The translations under genes and the position numbers were made by a program. The notes beneath the pieces were generated by a model. It had not been told where the DNA came from. It did no database searches and saw nothing but the letters and a program-made list of their open reading frames with translations. From Rariglobus sp. (GTDB lineage Bacteria; Verrucomicrobiota; Verrucomicrobiia; Opitutales; Opitutaceae), in assembly GCA_029266495.1 (NCBI GenBank), contig JAQSWS010000013.1, forward strand, positions 37,425 through 101,424: 64,000 bases of DNA. The letters run 5' to 3'. Below are positions 53,114 through 62,235 of this stretch, in pieces (position 1 is the stretch's first letter; every line of letters begins with the position of its first letter).

Positions 53114-54016
53114 ATGCCCGCCGACTCCACCCAACGTCCCTCCCTCATTCTTGCCGATCGCTGGCAGGACTACCAACTGCTCGACTGCGGCGACGGCATG
53201 AAGCAGGAGCGCTGGGGCGACGTCGTCCTCGTGCGCCCCGATCCGCAAATCATCTGGCCCAAGCGCAACGGCCCCGAATGGACCAAGTGGGATGGCTTTT
53301 ACCATCGCAGCGAGAAAGGCGGCGGCCGGTGGGAAAACCGCAAACCCCTGCCCGATTCCTGGAACATCCGGTATCAGTCGCTCGACCTCACCTTCCGCAT
53401 CCATCCGACCTCCTTCAAACACACCGGCCTCTTCCCCGAGCAGGCGGTCAACTGGGAATGGTTCAGCGCCCGCATCAAGGCCGCCCGCGCCGCCGGCCGC
53501 GAGGTCAACGTCCTCAATCTCTTCGGCTACACCGGCGCCGCCACCTGCGCCGCCGCGAAGGCCGGCGCCAGCGTCACCCACATCGATGCCGCCGAGGGCA
53601 TGGTGAAATGGTGCAAGGAAAACGCCGCCCTCTCCGGCCTCGCCGCCGCACCCGTGCGCTACATCGCCGACGACTGCCTCAAATTCGTCCGCCGTGAACT
53701 CAAGCGCGGCAAAAAATACGATGCCATCATCATGGACCCGCCCACCTACGGCCGTGGCAGCACCGGCGAGATGTGGAAACTCGAGGAACACCTCTGGCCC
53801 CTCCTCAAGGAATGCCGCGAACTCCTCACCGAGAAGCCGCTCTTCCTCCTCATCAACGCCTACACCGCCCGCCTCTCTCCCACCGTCGTGGTCAACCTTC
53901 TCACCGAACTGATGGCGGGCCGCGGCGGCACCATCACTGGCGGCGAAGTCGGCCTTCCCATCAAAGCCGACGGCAAAGTCCTTCCCTGCGGCATCTACGG
54001 CCGCTGGGAAAACTGA
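53114..54016 (+). CDS. SAM-dependent methyltransferase, RlmI-like (COG1092)
   Basis: 300 residues from ATG 53114. The Rossmann SAM loop is NVLNLFGYTGAATCAAAKAG with an acidic residue in THIDAAEGM, and the catalytic loop is IIMDPPTYGRG (the NPPY/DPPT motif). It is similar to the C-terminal methyltransferase domain of RlmI, which methylates 23S rRNA cytosine, but it lacks an N-terminal PUA domain. The target is probably RNA; not proven. The lpxR gene starts 5 bp after its stop, so both may share a transcript. Confidence 0.88.
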   Translation: MPADSTQRPSLILADRWQDYQLLDCGDGMKQERWGDVVLVRPDPQIIWPKRNGPEWTKWDGFYHRSEKGGGRWENRKPLPDSWNIRYQSLDLTFRIHPTSFKHTGLFPEQAVNWEWFSARIKAARAAGREVNVLNLFGYTGAATCAAAKAGASVTHIDAAEGMVKWCKENAALSGLAAAPVRYIADDCLKFVRRELKRGKKYDAIIMDPPTYGRGSTGEMWKLEEHLWPLLKECRELLTEKPLFLLINAYTARLSPTVVVNLLTELMAGRGGTITGGEVGLPIKADGKVLPCGIYGRWEN

Positions 54017-54021
54017 CCCCG

Positions 54022-55074
54022 ATGTCCCGCCCCCTTCCGCTCGCCCTCGCCCTCATTGCGTCATCGGTCATTGCAGATCGGTCATTCGCCGACGAAGGCA
54101 CCGGCGTCGTCCACGAGCCTCTCCGCTTCGGTTCCTTCACCGCCTACATCGAAAACGACAAGTTCTTCGCCGGCACCGACGAACACTACACCAACGGCTT
54201 CAAGCTGTCCGCGCTCTCCACGGATCTGCGCAGCTTCACCGACGACTCCGTGCCCGCGCCCGTCCGCGGGCTCTCCCGTCTCCTTGGCGGCTTCGTCCCG
54301 CCCGGCAAACCCTACAAGCTCGGTCTCTCCTTCGGCCAAAACATCTACACGCCCGAAGACACCCAGACCACCGCCTATCAACCCGACGACCGGCCCTACG
54401 CCGCGTGGCTCTACCTGGGCGTCGCGTTTCACATCTACCATCCTCCCGTCGAGATCGGCGGCACCGCCCGCCTCGATGTGTTCGAAATCACCGCGGGCGT
54501 CGTCGGCTCCGCCGCCCTCGGGCGCGAGGTGCAAAACGGGTTTCACCAAGTCATCGAAGTCGAATCCGCCAAGGGTTGGGACCAGCAGCTCCACAATGAA
54601 CCCGGACTCAACCTCGTCTACGAACGCAAATACCGTTTTTCCACCGAGGATGCGCGCACTGGCTGGGGCACGGATTTTATCCCTCACGCGGGCCTGAGTC
54701 TCGGCAACGTCCACACTTACGCCAACGCCGGCTTCGAGGTGCGCGCCGGGTATCGCCTGCCCTCCGATTTCGGCAGCAACCTCATCCGTCCCTCGGGCGA
54801 CTCCAACGCCCTCCGTCGCCCGCCCTTCAACCTCTTCGTGTTCGCCGCCGTCGACGGACGCGCAGTCGCTCGCGACATCACCCTCGACGGAAACTCCTTC
54901 CGCGACAGCCCCTCGATCGACAAAAAACCCTTCGTCGCCGACCTTTACGCCGGCGTCGCTTTCGGCACGACCCACTGGCAGTTCACCTACGCCCAAGCCT
55001 TTCGCACCCTCGAATTTAAAGGCCAGGACGATCACTCCGTCTTCGGCTCCGTCAGCGTCTCGTTCTTCTACTAG
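54022..55074 (+). CDS. lpxR: Lipid A deacylase LpxR family outer membrane protein
   Basis: 350 residues with a signal peptide ending near SFA. It has LpxR landmarks: ENDKFFAGTDEHYTNGF (Asn45, Asp46), IYTPEDTQ, DDRPYAAWLYLGVAF, and the GREVQNGFHQVIEVESAKGWDQQLHNEPG block containing the catalytic-type His and the GW-x-x-Q-x-x-x-EP pattern. The last residue is aromatic (SFFY), as in an outer membrane barrel. LpxR removes the 3'-acyloxyacyl group of lipid A. A terminator starts within the stop codon. Confidence 0.9.
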   Translation: MSRPLPLALALIASSVIADRSFADEGTGVVHEPLRFGSFTAYIENDKFFAGTDEHYTNGFKLSALSTDLRSFTDDSVPAPVRGLSRLLGGFVPPGKPYKLGLSFGQNIYTPEDTQTTAYQPDDRPYAAWLYLGVAFHIYHPPVEIGGTARLDVFEITAGVVGSAALGREVQNGFHQVIEVESAKGWDQQLHNEPGLNLVYERKYRFSTEDARTGWGTDFIPHAGLSLGNVHTYANAGFEVRAGYRLPSDFGSNLIRPSGDSNALRRPPFNLFVFAAVDGRAVARDITLDGNSFRDSPSIDKKPFVADLYAGVAFGTTHWQFTYAQAFRTLEFKGQDDHSVFGSVSVSFFY

Positions 55075-55105
55075 TGGACGCGGCCGGACGCCGCGTCCAC
55101 TTTTT
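55073..55105 (+). terminator. Rho-independent terminator after lpxR
   Basis: AGTGGACGCGGC (55073-55084), loop CGGAC, GCCGCGTCCACT (55090-55101), then TTTT. It overlaps the TAG stop of lpxR. It ends the methyltransferase-lpxR transcript. Confidence 0.9.
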
Positions 55106-55133
55106 CGCCCCGCCCGCATTTCCGTCTTCATTC

Positions 55134-55160
55134 GTCATTGGTCATTGGTCATTGGTCATT
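55134..55160. repeat. Short tandem repeat of GTCATTG
   Basis: Almost four copies of GTCATTG directly upstream of the SIS gene (GTCATTG x3, then GTCATT). It is a simple repeat, perhaps of low interest, but copy-number change could alter expression of the SIS gene, whose start is 24 bp further on. Confidence 0.6.
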
Positions 55161-55183
55161 TCGCGCCGTCCTCGGCGCGACCC

Positions 55184-55909
55184 ATGTCACTCGCCGACTC
55201 CTACTACGCCACCGCCACCGAAATGCTCGCGCGCGCCCGCGAGAAAAACATGCCGGTCATCCGCGCCGTCGCCCCCCAAATCGGCGCCTCCATCGCCGCC
55301 GGCGGCGTGCTCCACACCTTCGGCAGCGGACACTCCGAACTCATCGGCCGCGAGATCATCGGCCGCGCCGGCGGACTCATGCCCGTCACCGGCTTGATCG
55401 ATCCGGGCTATGGTTTTTCGGAAAACGTCGTCGGCTACGGCACCCGCCTCGCCGAGCGTCACGACAACCACTATCATTTCCGCGCCGGTGAAAGCATTGT
55501 TGTCATCTCCAACTCCGGCAAAAACGCCTCGCCCATCGAGGTCGCCCTCTACGCGAAGACCAAGGGCGTCACCGTGATCGCCCTCACCTCGCTCGCAATG
55601 AGCACGTCGTCCAAAACCGTTCACCCGGGCGGCAAAAACCTCCACGCCGTCGCCGACTACACCCTGGACAATCTCGGCGTGACGGGCGATGCCATCACCG
55701 AGGTCACCCCCGGCCGCTTCGCCGGCCCGACCTCGACCCTGATCGGCGCCACCTTGCTCAACCTCCTCACGCTGGAAGTTCTGGACTGGTTGCAAACCCA
55801 CGGACACCCCCTCCCGCTCGTCACCAGCCAGAACATTCCCGGCGGCATGGAGGCCAACATCGAACTCTCCAAGAAATACCGCACTCGCCTGAGCAAGTTG
55901 ATCGGGTGA
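55184..55909 (+). CDS. SIS-domain sugar isomerase-like protein
   Basis: 241 residues from ATG 55184. The SIS fold shows GGVLHTFGSGHSELIGREIIGRAGG and ESIVVISNSGKNASPIEVALYAKTKGVTVIALTS, the sugar-phosphate-binding Ser/Thr-rich loops. It matches COG4821-type proteins, often next to BadF/NAGK-type kinases, as here. It may handle an amino-sugar phosphate in the cytoplasm. The GlcNAc-kinase-like gene follows after about 105 bp containing a repeat. Confidence 0.85.
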   Translation: MSLADSYYATATEMLARAREKNMPVIRAVAPQIGASIAAGGVLHTFGSGHSELIGREIIGRAGGLMPVTGLIDPGYGFSENVVGYGTRLAERHDNHYHFRAGESIVVISNSGKNASPIEVALYAKTKGVTVIALTSLAMSTSSKTVHPGGKNLHAVADYTLDNLGVTGDAITEVTPGRFAGPTSTLIGATLLNLLTLEVLDWLQTHGHPLPLVTSQNIPGGMEANIELSKKYRTRLSKLIG

Positions 55910-55916
55910 TTATTTT

Positions 55917-56008
55917 CTTAACGCAAAGATGCGAAGCCGCAAAGGTCTCAAAGATACCCGGCCGCTCTTTGCGTTCTCCGCGTCTTTGCGTCTTTGTGTT
56001 AAAATTCA
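55917..56008. repeat. Imperfect inverted repeat (ACGCAAAGATGC type)
   Basis: CTTAACGCAAAGATGCG on the left is mirrored by GCGTCTTTGTGTTAAAATTC on the right, with a CTTTGCG-type block between. Same family as 47341-47437. It ends 7 bp before the ATG at 56015, so its right arm overlaps the place where a ribosome binding site should be. Confidence 0.75.
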
Positions 56009-56014
56009 TACCCT

Positions 56015-56890
56015 ATGAAAATCGGCGTCGACGGTGGTGGCACCAAGACCGAGCTCATCCTCATCGATGATCGCGGCGAGGTGATTGCCCGCCGCCTCAC
56101 GAGCGGCTGCAACCCCAGCATCGCCGGCCCCGAGGCGGCCCGCATCACCCTGGAAGAAGCGCTCGCCACCCTTGCCGCGCATTTTCCCGTCTCCCACACC
56201 CTTCTGTGCATGGCCGGCGCGCCCGCCTTCTGGCGCGAGACCGCCGAGGTGCTCACCGCCGGCGAGCTGTTCGGCGAAGTCACCGCCCTCGACGATTCAC
56301 GCCCGGTGCTCGAACTCGCCACCAGCGGCCGCCCCGGCCTTGTCCTCCACGCCGGCACCGGCTCCTTCGTCGCCGCGCATGCCCCCGACGGGACTCTCCA
56401 CTATGCCGGCGGCACCGGCTGGCGCTTCGGCGACCCCGGCAGCGGTTATGACCTCGGACGCCGCGCCATCAGCAAAGCCCTACTCGAACTCCAGGGCTGG
56501 CAACTCCCCACCAGCCTCTCGACGCTTCTTCGCGACCACACGGGTCACGTTCATGTCGCCGCGATCACCCGTTACTTTTACCAGCACGCCGAGCCCAACA
56601 AACAGATCGCCGCCCTCGCGCCTGCCCTGCTCCGCCTCGCCGAGGAGGGCGACCATGCCGCTCACCAGATTGTCACGGAATCGGTCACCGCGCTGCTTCA
56701 ACTCGCCGAGGACGTCATCACGAAACTGTTCGCCGGCTGGCACCGCGACACCCTGCGCGCCGGCGTCAGCGGCCCCATCCTCACCCATCCCGCCGTCCGT
56801 CCCATCCTGGCCACGCGCAGCTCGCTCAACCTCCGCCCGGTCGAAGACCCGCCGGTCGAAGGCGTCCGCCGCCTCCTCCTGCGCCAATAA
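56015..56890 (+). CDS. N-acetylglucosamine kinase-like (BadF/BadG/BcrA ATPase family)
   Basis: 291 residues. It has the ASKHA nucleotide-binding loops: GVDGGGTKTELILID (phosphate-1), an HAGTGSFVAA loop (phosphate-2) and GGTGWRFGDPGSGYDLGRRA, typical of NAGK-like members. It would phosphorylate an amino sugar with ATP in the cytoplasm, together with the SIS protein before it. The C-terminal part is somewhat degraded compared with NAGK. Confidence 0.85.
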   Translation: MKIGVDGGGTKTELILIDDRGEVIARRLTSGCNPSIAGPEAARITLEEALATLAAHFPVSHTLLCMAGAPAFWRETAEVLTAGELFGEVTALDDSRPVLELATSGRPGLVLHAGTGSFVAAHAPDGTLHYAGGTGWRFGDPGSGYDLGRRAISKALLELQGWQLPTSLSTLLRDHTGHVHVAAITRYFYQHAEPNKQIAALAPALLRLAEEGDHAAHQIVTESVTALLQLAEDVITKLFAGWHRDTLRAGVSGPILTHPAVRPILATRSSLNLRPVEDPPVEGVRRLLLRQ

Positions 56891-56938
56891 AATTCGTTCT
56901 CGTCCGTCAGATCTCCTTTCGGAGAAAGGAAAGACCCC

Positions 56939-58168
56939 TCACCGATCCCGGAACTGCCGCCGATACGCGCCCGGCGCCAGCCCCGCCACCTGCCGGAAGA
57001 GCACGCTGAACCGTTGCGAATTCGGAAACCCGCACCGCTCCGCAATCACCGACATGGGCAGCCCGGAATTCGCGAGGAGGCCCTGCGCCCGCCCCACCCG
57101 CACTCGCTGAATCTCCTCCAGCACCGTCCGCCCCAAGGCGTGATGAAACCGCGCCTGCAACGCCGAACGCGATACGCCCGCCGCCCTGGCCACGTCATCC
57201 ACATACGGATTCTCCGCCGCCTGCTCGCGAATAAATCTCACCGCCCGCGCCACCGCCTCGTCCTCCGCATAGATCACATCTGTCGACCTCCGCGCGACGA
57301 TCTCCGCACCCGGCAGCCGCTGCCCCAGGTAGGGCGGGACCGCCGGGCCCGCTTTGGAGTTCCGCTTCCCACTCCGCACCATCATCCGATCCAGCAACGC
57401 CGCCGCCTCATGTCCGATCTGCCGCGCCGGCAGCCGCACGCTCGACAGCGGAATGCTTTCAAACTCCACCCAAAAATCCTCGTTGCCCGCCCCCAGCACC
57501 GCCACGTCCTCCGGCACCCGCCAGCCGAGTTCCCGCGCCGCGCGCATCAAGAGCAGCGCATACGTGTCCAGCACCGCAAACAATCCGAGCGGACGCACCT
57601 GCTTCGCCAGCCATCCGCGCATTTTCGCATACAAGACCGCCGTCGTCTCCGCCTCGCCGCATCCGCCCGCGCTCAACTCGGCGCCGCGCCCCAGCCCTTC
57701 GCGAAACCCCGCCAGCCGCTCCTCCGAATAACTCGCCCCCGCCTGCCCCCAAAAACCAAACGCCCGGCACCCGCACGCCTGCAGATGCCCCGCGGCAAGC
57801 CGGCCCACCGCAATATCATCCTGCGTCACCACCGGCAGCCGCGGACGCGGCAGCGCATTGGACACATTCACGACCGGCACACCCAGCCCTGTGAATCGCC
57901 GCTCCATCGCCGGGTTATGGATCGTCGACACGATTCCCTGAATGCCATCCCGCTTCACCAGCCGCTTTAAATCACCCGCCAGCTCGTGATCCAGCCACCG
58001 GTCCGCAAACACCATGCGCCCCGTCGAAAATCCATACCGCCGCACGCCCAGCACCGTGTCGCGAAAATACTCCAGGTTCTCCTGCGCCACCACCTGCACG
58101 CGAAACAACGGTTTCCGTGAAGCCCCATCGCTCCGTTCCCGCCGTCCCTCCCGCTCGTTTTTAGACAT
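56939..58168 (-). CDS. AraC-family regulator with LacI-type sensor domain (XylR-like)
   Basis: 409 residues from ATG 58168. Residues about 25-285 resemble the sugar-binding fold of XylR (GLGVPVVNVSNALPRPRLPVV, DVAVLGAGNEDFWVEFE, LSSVRLPARQIGHEAAALLDRMM). The C-terminal AraC helix-turn-helix is PYVDDVARAAGVSRSALQARF and LPMSVIAERCGFPNSQRFSVLF. A perfect palindrome lies 5 bp before its ATG and again before the beta-mannosidase gene. Its ligand would be a sugar, perhaps a mannoside; this is inferred from the shared site. Confidence 0.92.
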   Translation of the reverse strand: MSKNEREGRRERSDGASRKPLFRVQVVAQENLEYFRDTVLGVRRYGFSTGRMVFADRWLDHELAGDLKRLVKRDGIQGIVSTIHNPAMERRFTGLGVPVVNVSNALPRPRLPVVTQDDIAVGRLAAGHLQACGCRAFGFWGQAGASYSEERLAGFREGLGRGAELSAGGCGEAETTAVLYAKMRGWLAKQVRPLGLFAVLDTYALLLMRAARELGWRVPEDVAVLGAGNEDFWVEFESIPLSSVRLPARQIGHEAAALLDRMMVRSGKRNSKAGPAVPPYLGQRLPGAEIVARRSTDVIYAEDEAVARAVRFIREQAAENPYVDDVARAAGVSRSALQARFHHALGRTVLEEIQRVRVGRAQGLLANSGLPMSVIAERCGFPNSQRFSVLFRQVAGLAPGAYRRQFRDR

Positions 58169-58173
58169 GTTTT

Positions 58174-58196
58174 AAACGACACAAAACTTGTCGTTT
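58174..58196. promoter_or_regulatory. Palindromic operator at the AraC/XylR regulator start
   Basis: AAACGACA (58174-58181), spacer CAAAACT, TGTCGTTT (58189-58196): a perfect 8+8 palindrome with a 7-bp spacer. It lies 5 bp before the ATG of the regulator gene on the minus strand, so binding would block its own transcript. An identical pair of half-sites is at 62362-62384, and both copies are followed by GCAACGCC. Confidence 0.8.
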
Positions 58197-58341
58197 ACGC
58201 AACGCCTTCCCACGATCCGTTTTTCCCAGTCCCGCAGCCTGACCGCCTCACGCCGGGCACCGGCAAACCAGACGTGGCCACGCCATCACAACCAGCCGAG
58301 CCGGTCCGCAAGCACCGCCACGGACATGACGGCTGCCTGAT

Positions 58342-59415
58342 TCAGGATCCGCGCGACTGTCCCGCGACGACTCGCGGGACAGGTGTGGTTTGTCCGTCAC
58401 ACCACGTGCCTTCGATCTGAATCAGGCGGGGATGCTCGGGCAGGCCGTGCTCGTTGCGCTGAAGACTCAGCACCAGTTGCTCAACGCCGGCCGCTCCGAT
58501 GATCGCGGGATTCTCGTTGATTCCGCTGATTCCCGCGTCGCTGCCGGCCAGACTCATGAGCACCAAGCCCAGCCTGTCGAGGTAGGCGCGACCAATGCCT
58601 GTCATCGTTTTCAGGTGCTTCAGTTTGCCCAGCGTGATGACGGCATCAGGGCGGTGTTTCTTCAACCAGATGACCACCTCGCGCTCAACAATCGACGGAT
58701 GACAGACCTGGACCGGAACGCGGTCATCCTCCGCGAGCGCATTCTGCGCGAAGGTGTAGGCGGCGACGAGCCGATGCCCCCCACGCTCGTCATGGCCCCG
58801 GGGAATCAACAGCCCGGGCCGTCGGTAGCCGAGCCGGGCCAACCGCCGCAGGATGGTGACCATGTTTCCAAAATGATCGGGAATCACCCGGTCCATCTTT
58901 GGCCGGTCCAGCGTGTAGGAGAGCGTCACCGCGGTGAACCGATCCCAGTCCAACTGCAGGTTGTCGGAGGACGAGGGCAGCGGTGGAATGAGAATCCCTC
59001 GAATCCCCCTCGAAGACAAAATCGACGTCATGCGCCGCGCCGTCATACCCGGTTCCGCCAGCCAGAAACTGTCCAGCGCGTAGCCCAGCTGATGCGCCCG
59101 GTCGCGAGCCCCACTCCACAGGAACCGCTGAAACTCGACGCCCTGCTTCGTGTAAGTGTCGGGATGATCCCAAAGGTTCAGCCAGCCGATCGTCTCCCGA
59201 TAAGCCACCCGCCTGGAACAACGCACCTGCGCCATCAGCGCGGCCACGGCGGGATTCAGATGGTAACCCTCGCGGCCGGCCGCCGCGATCACCCGCTCCC
59301 GCGTGCCTTTCGCCACGCGCTGGTCGTTGCGCAGCGCCAGTGAGACAGTGGAGACACTGACCCTCAATTTCGCGGCGAGGTCGCGCAAGGTCGGCGTTGG
59401 TTCCAGTCCGTTCAT
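58342..59415 (-). CDS. LacI-family transcriptional regulator
   Basis: 357 residues from ATG 59415. The N-terminal helix-turn-helix is PTLRDLAAKLRVSVSTVSLALRN, followed by a hinge (YHLNPAVAALMAQVR) and a periplasmic-binding-protein core (GIRGILIPPLPSSSDNLQLDWDRFTAV, GYRRPGLLIPRGHDERG). It stands divergent from the clan-A glycosidase gene, with a 220-bp spacer where an operator would be expected; I could not identify one. It may repress the glycosidase in response to a sugar. A perfect 10-bp hairpin overlaps its last codons (58357-58382). Confidence 0.92.
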   Translation of the reverse strand: MNGLEPTPTLRDLAAKLRVSVSTVSLALRNDQRVAKGTRERVIAAAGREGYHLNPAVAALMAQVRCSRRVAYRETIGWLNLWDHPDTYTKQGVEFQRFLWSGARDRAHQLGYALDSFWLAEPGMTARRMTSILSSRGIRGILIPPLPSSSDNLQLDWDRFTAVTLSYTLDRPKMDRVIPDHFGNMVTILRRLARLGYRRPGLLIPRGHDERGGHRLVAAYTFAQNALAEDDRVPVQVCHPSIVEREVVIWLKKHRPDAVITLGKLKHLKTMTGIGRAYLDRLGLVLMSLAGSDAGISGINENPAIIGAAGVEQLVLSLQRNEHGLPEHPRLIQIEGTWCDGQTTPVPRVVAGQSRGS

Positions 59416-59635
59416 CGCAGCCAACGCATAGGCCACGCGCAACCTGCATGCCACGAAAAATTTCAACGTGTTCGATAAGGACCTTTTCGGCGCGACCCGT
59501 GTTTGCCGGATAATCGCGACACCCCACCCCTCGCAATCCCGCACCCCATTTCCCCGACGCGCCGCCAACCCGGGCCGCGCGTCCGGTATCACTCTGGTCG
59601 GAGCATCCCAGCCCCGGCCCCTTACCCCCAAAAAC

Positions 59636-62224
59636 ATGAACCCCACCCACACCCCGCCCCTGCCTCGCCGCGGCCTGCGCCGCATTCTCTCGCTTGTCCT
59701 CGCCACCACCGGAATCGCATTGATCGCGCCCCTCGCGCAGGCGCAAACCGCAACCGTCATCATCAACGCCAGCAGCGTCGTGCGCGACGTCCCCGCCGGC
59801 CTCGGCGGCGTTTGCATGGCCAGCAACTTCTGGGAGACCAACAGCCCCAACTACCGCGACGAACTCATGCGCGCCAAGGTGGGCGCGGTTCGCATCGTCG
59901 GTTACCCGGCAGACACCACCGATCCCACCAAACTCGGCAGCGTTGAAGCGCTCGACCGCAAGGTCGCCCAAATCATCAACGCCGGCGCCGTCCCCGTCTT
60001 TATCCAGTGCATCGAGTCCGAATCGCAGACCGTGTTTAAAAACGCCCTGCTGCGCCTCGACGGCACTCTTTATCCCACGGGCGACACCACCCCCATCCGC
60101 CAGCGCGTCGCCACCAACCTCACGTTCCTGGCGAAACGCTATCGCGCGGCCCCGTTCAACCTGACCACCCAATACTGGGAAATCGGCAACGAACCCGACC
60201 TCGCCAACGTGAACTACAGAGTGGCCAACCCCGCCGAATACATCGGCTTCTTCGACGCCGCGCACGACCAACTCGACACCTCCGAGGTCCGCGAGGATGT
60301 CCTGCTCGCCGGTCCTTCCATGAGCTGGGACTACGGCTACGACACATGGCGCGACACGCTCATGCACGATTTTCTCACCGCCTGCGCCAGCCAGGTGGAT
60401 ATCGTCACCCGCCACCAATACGCCGGCATCCGCACTTGGGAGTCGATCCCCTTCACGCCCTACACGCTGCTGAACAACCCCAAGCAAACCCTCCACTTCG
60501 ACCACACGTTCCTCGGCTACAGCAATCGCGGCGAAGCCCGGCTCCTCGCCGCCATGGACGCGCGCGATGTGCCCACCACGGTCGGAACCGGCATCACTGA
60601 GATGGATCTCTGGTGGAACGATCAGGGCGCCCACTGGTTCAACACCATCACCCAGTCGCTCTGGCATGTGCTCTCCCACCGCAACGCGCTCTACAACACG
60701 CGCAGCCTGCTCACCAACGGCTTTCTCTTTGACCGTTACAGCGGAGACCACGCGTTCTTCAACGGCGACCGCACCCCCGGCTACTCCTACTGGGGCACCT
60801 ACATCATCGGAGCGCTGACAGGCGACCAGATGCTCGCCCAGACCAGCAACAACTCCCACCTCGTCGTCGCCGGCAGCAAAGACGCACGCCACATCTACGT
60901 CCTGCTGCTCAATCGGCACGACGCCACAACGTTCTCCGCCAACGTCACCGTCAGCAACGCCACCGTGGTCGGCACTCCGGTGGAGTTCACGCTCTCCGCC
61001 ACCGAGAACACCTTGGCCGCAGGCGTGCCCGCGACCGGCCTCGGCACAAGCTTCACCCGCACCGTCGCGCCGATGAGCATCAAAGTGATTCGCTTCGATC
61101 GCGCCGACGCAGCCACGCCACCGGCGCCGCCCACCCCGCCAACGACCACGCACTTCACGACCAGCTTCGATTCCGCGCCCGCCAGCATGCAGACTTACGC
61201 TGTCGGTTTCACCCCAACCCTCGCCTCCGGCCGTCTCCAGCTCACCTCCACGACTTCCCACATGCGCGCCGCCGTGATCCTCAACGGCCAGCCCCTGCCC
61301 GCCGCCCGCAACCGCGCCCAGATCCGCTTCGGCTTCCAGGTCGTCCACAACAACGCCGAGGGCTTCGTCTTCGGCGCCTACTCCGCCAGCCCCGGCGCGG
61401 TCGGCGACGCCGGCCAGGCGCTCGGCTACCATGGCCAGACCAATCGCCTCTGGGGTGTCAAAATCGACAACAGCCCCGACCAGATCGCCATCATCCCCGC
61501 CACCACCAACGCCACCGTGGACGGCTGGGCCACACAACCCATCGAGCTCTACAACGGCTCGGACAAGTTCATGGTCATCGACTACGACGGATCCGCCGGC
61601 ACCTTGCGCGCCCGGATGTATCAAGGAACCAACGACACCGGCGCCCTGCTCTCCGACGTCACCAGCCGCGTCGGCGTCCCCGCCTCGCTTCCCACCGGCA
61701 CCGTGTTCGGCTTCACCGGCGCCACCGCCCACTACAGCCAGACCACCTACATCAACGACCTGACCGTGCTCGCCGACAACGCCGGCGGCGGTGGCTTCAC
61801 CCTCGGCGAGGAGGTCGTCCTCGACAATGCCTCCCCCTCGGGCGTCACCATCACCGGCACCTGGTCCCCCGCGACGTATCCGGCGACCTACTACGCCACC
61901 GACTACCTACACGACCAGAACAACTCCAAGGGATCCAAGTCCGTGCGCTACACCCCGAACCTCACCGGCTCCGGCTCGCGTGATGTTTACATGCGCTGGC
62001 CCGCCCACGCCAATTGGTCCGACGTCGCGCCCGTCGTCATCCAGCATGCCGGCGGCACCTTCAGCCGCACCGTCGACCAAAAGACCAACGGCGGCCAGTG
62101 GATCAAGCTCGGCACCTGGCAGTTCGACTCCGGCAGCACCGGCTACGTCCAGATCAACACCGGCGAAACCACCCAGCACGTCGTCGCCGACGCCGTCCGC
62201 TTCGTAAACGTCGCCACGCCCTGA
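59636..62224 (+). CDS. Secreted clan-A glycoside hydrolase with C-terminal golvesin-like domain
   Basis: 862 residues. The signal peptide ends near residue 36 (LAQA). Residues about 37-420 are a TIM-barrel with YWEIGNEPD (Asn185-Glu186, acid/base of clan GH-A) and a probable nucleophile Glu322 in GITEMDLWW. Then come a beta-sandwich to about 545, a Pro-rich linker (PPAPPTPP), a concanavalin-like sandwich (about 560-725) and a golvesin-like C-terminal domain (VVADAVRFV at the end), as in the beta-helix protein. The GH family (39, 79, 44 or another) cannot be decided by eye. It is divergent from the LacI gene. Confidence 0.85.
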   Translation: MNPTHTPPLPRRGLRRILSLVLATTGIALIAPLAQAQTATVIINASSVVRDVPAGLGGVCMASNFWETNSPNYRDELMRAKVGAVRIVGYPADTTDPTKLGSVEALDRKVAQIINAGAVPVFIQCIESESQTVFKNALLRLDGTLYPTGDTTPIRQRVATNLTFLAKRYRAAPFNLTTQYWEIGNEPDLANVNYRVANPAEYIGFFDAAHDQLDTSEVREDVLLAGPSMSWDYGYDTWRDTLMHDFLTACASQVDIVTRHQYAGIRTWESIPFTPYTLLNNPKQTLHFDHTFLGYSNRGEARLLAAMDARDVPTTVGTGITEMDLWWNDQGAHWFNTITQSLWHVLSHRNALYNTRSLLTNGFLFDRYSGDHAFFNGDRTPGYSYWGTYIIGALTGDQMLAQTSNNSHLVVAGSKDARHIYVLLLNRHDATTFSANVTVSNATVVGTPVEFTLSATENTLAAGVPATGLGTSFTRTVAPMSIKVIRFDRADAATPPAPPTPPTTTHFTTSFDSAPASMQTYAVGFTPTLASGRLQLTSTTSHMRAAVILNGQPLPAARNRAQIRFGFQVVHNNAEGFVFGAYSASPGAVGDAGQALGYHGQTNRLWGVKIDNSPDQIAIIPATTNATVDGWATQPIELYNGSDKFMVIDYDGSAGTLRARMYQGTNDTGALLSDVTSRVGVPASLPTGTVFGFTGATAHYSQTTYINDLTVLADNAGGGGFTLGEEVVLDNASPSGVTITGTWSPATYPATYYATDYLHDQNNSKGSKSVRYTPNLTGSGSRDVYMRWPAHANWSDVAPVVIQHAGGTFSRTVDQKTNGGQWIKLGTWQFDSGSTGYVQINTGETTQHVVADAVRFVNVATP

Positions 62225-62235
62225 TCCGTCTCCAA

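Noticed and set aside
58790..61732. Very long open frame on the minus strand opposite the clan-A glycosidase gene
   Set aside because: It overlaps both the LacI gene and the glycosidase in antisense. Its composition is Gly/Ala/Val-rich and there is no start or family signal.
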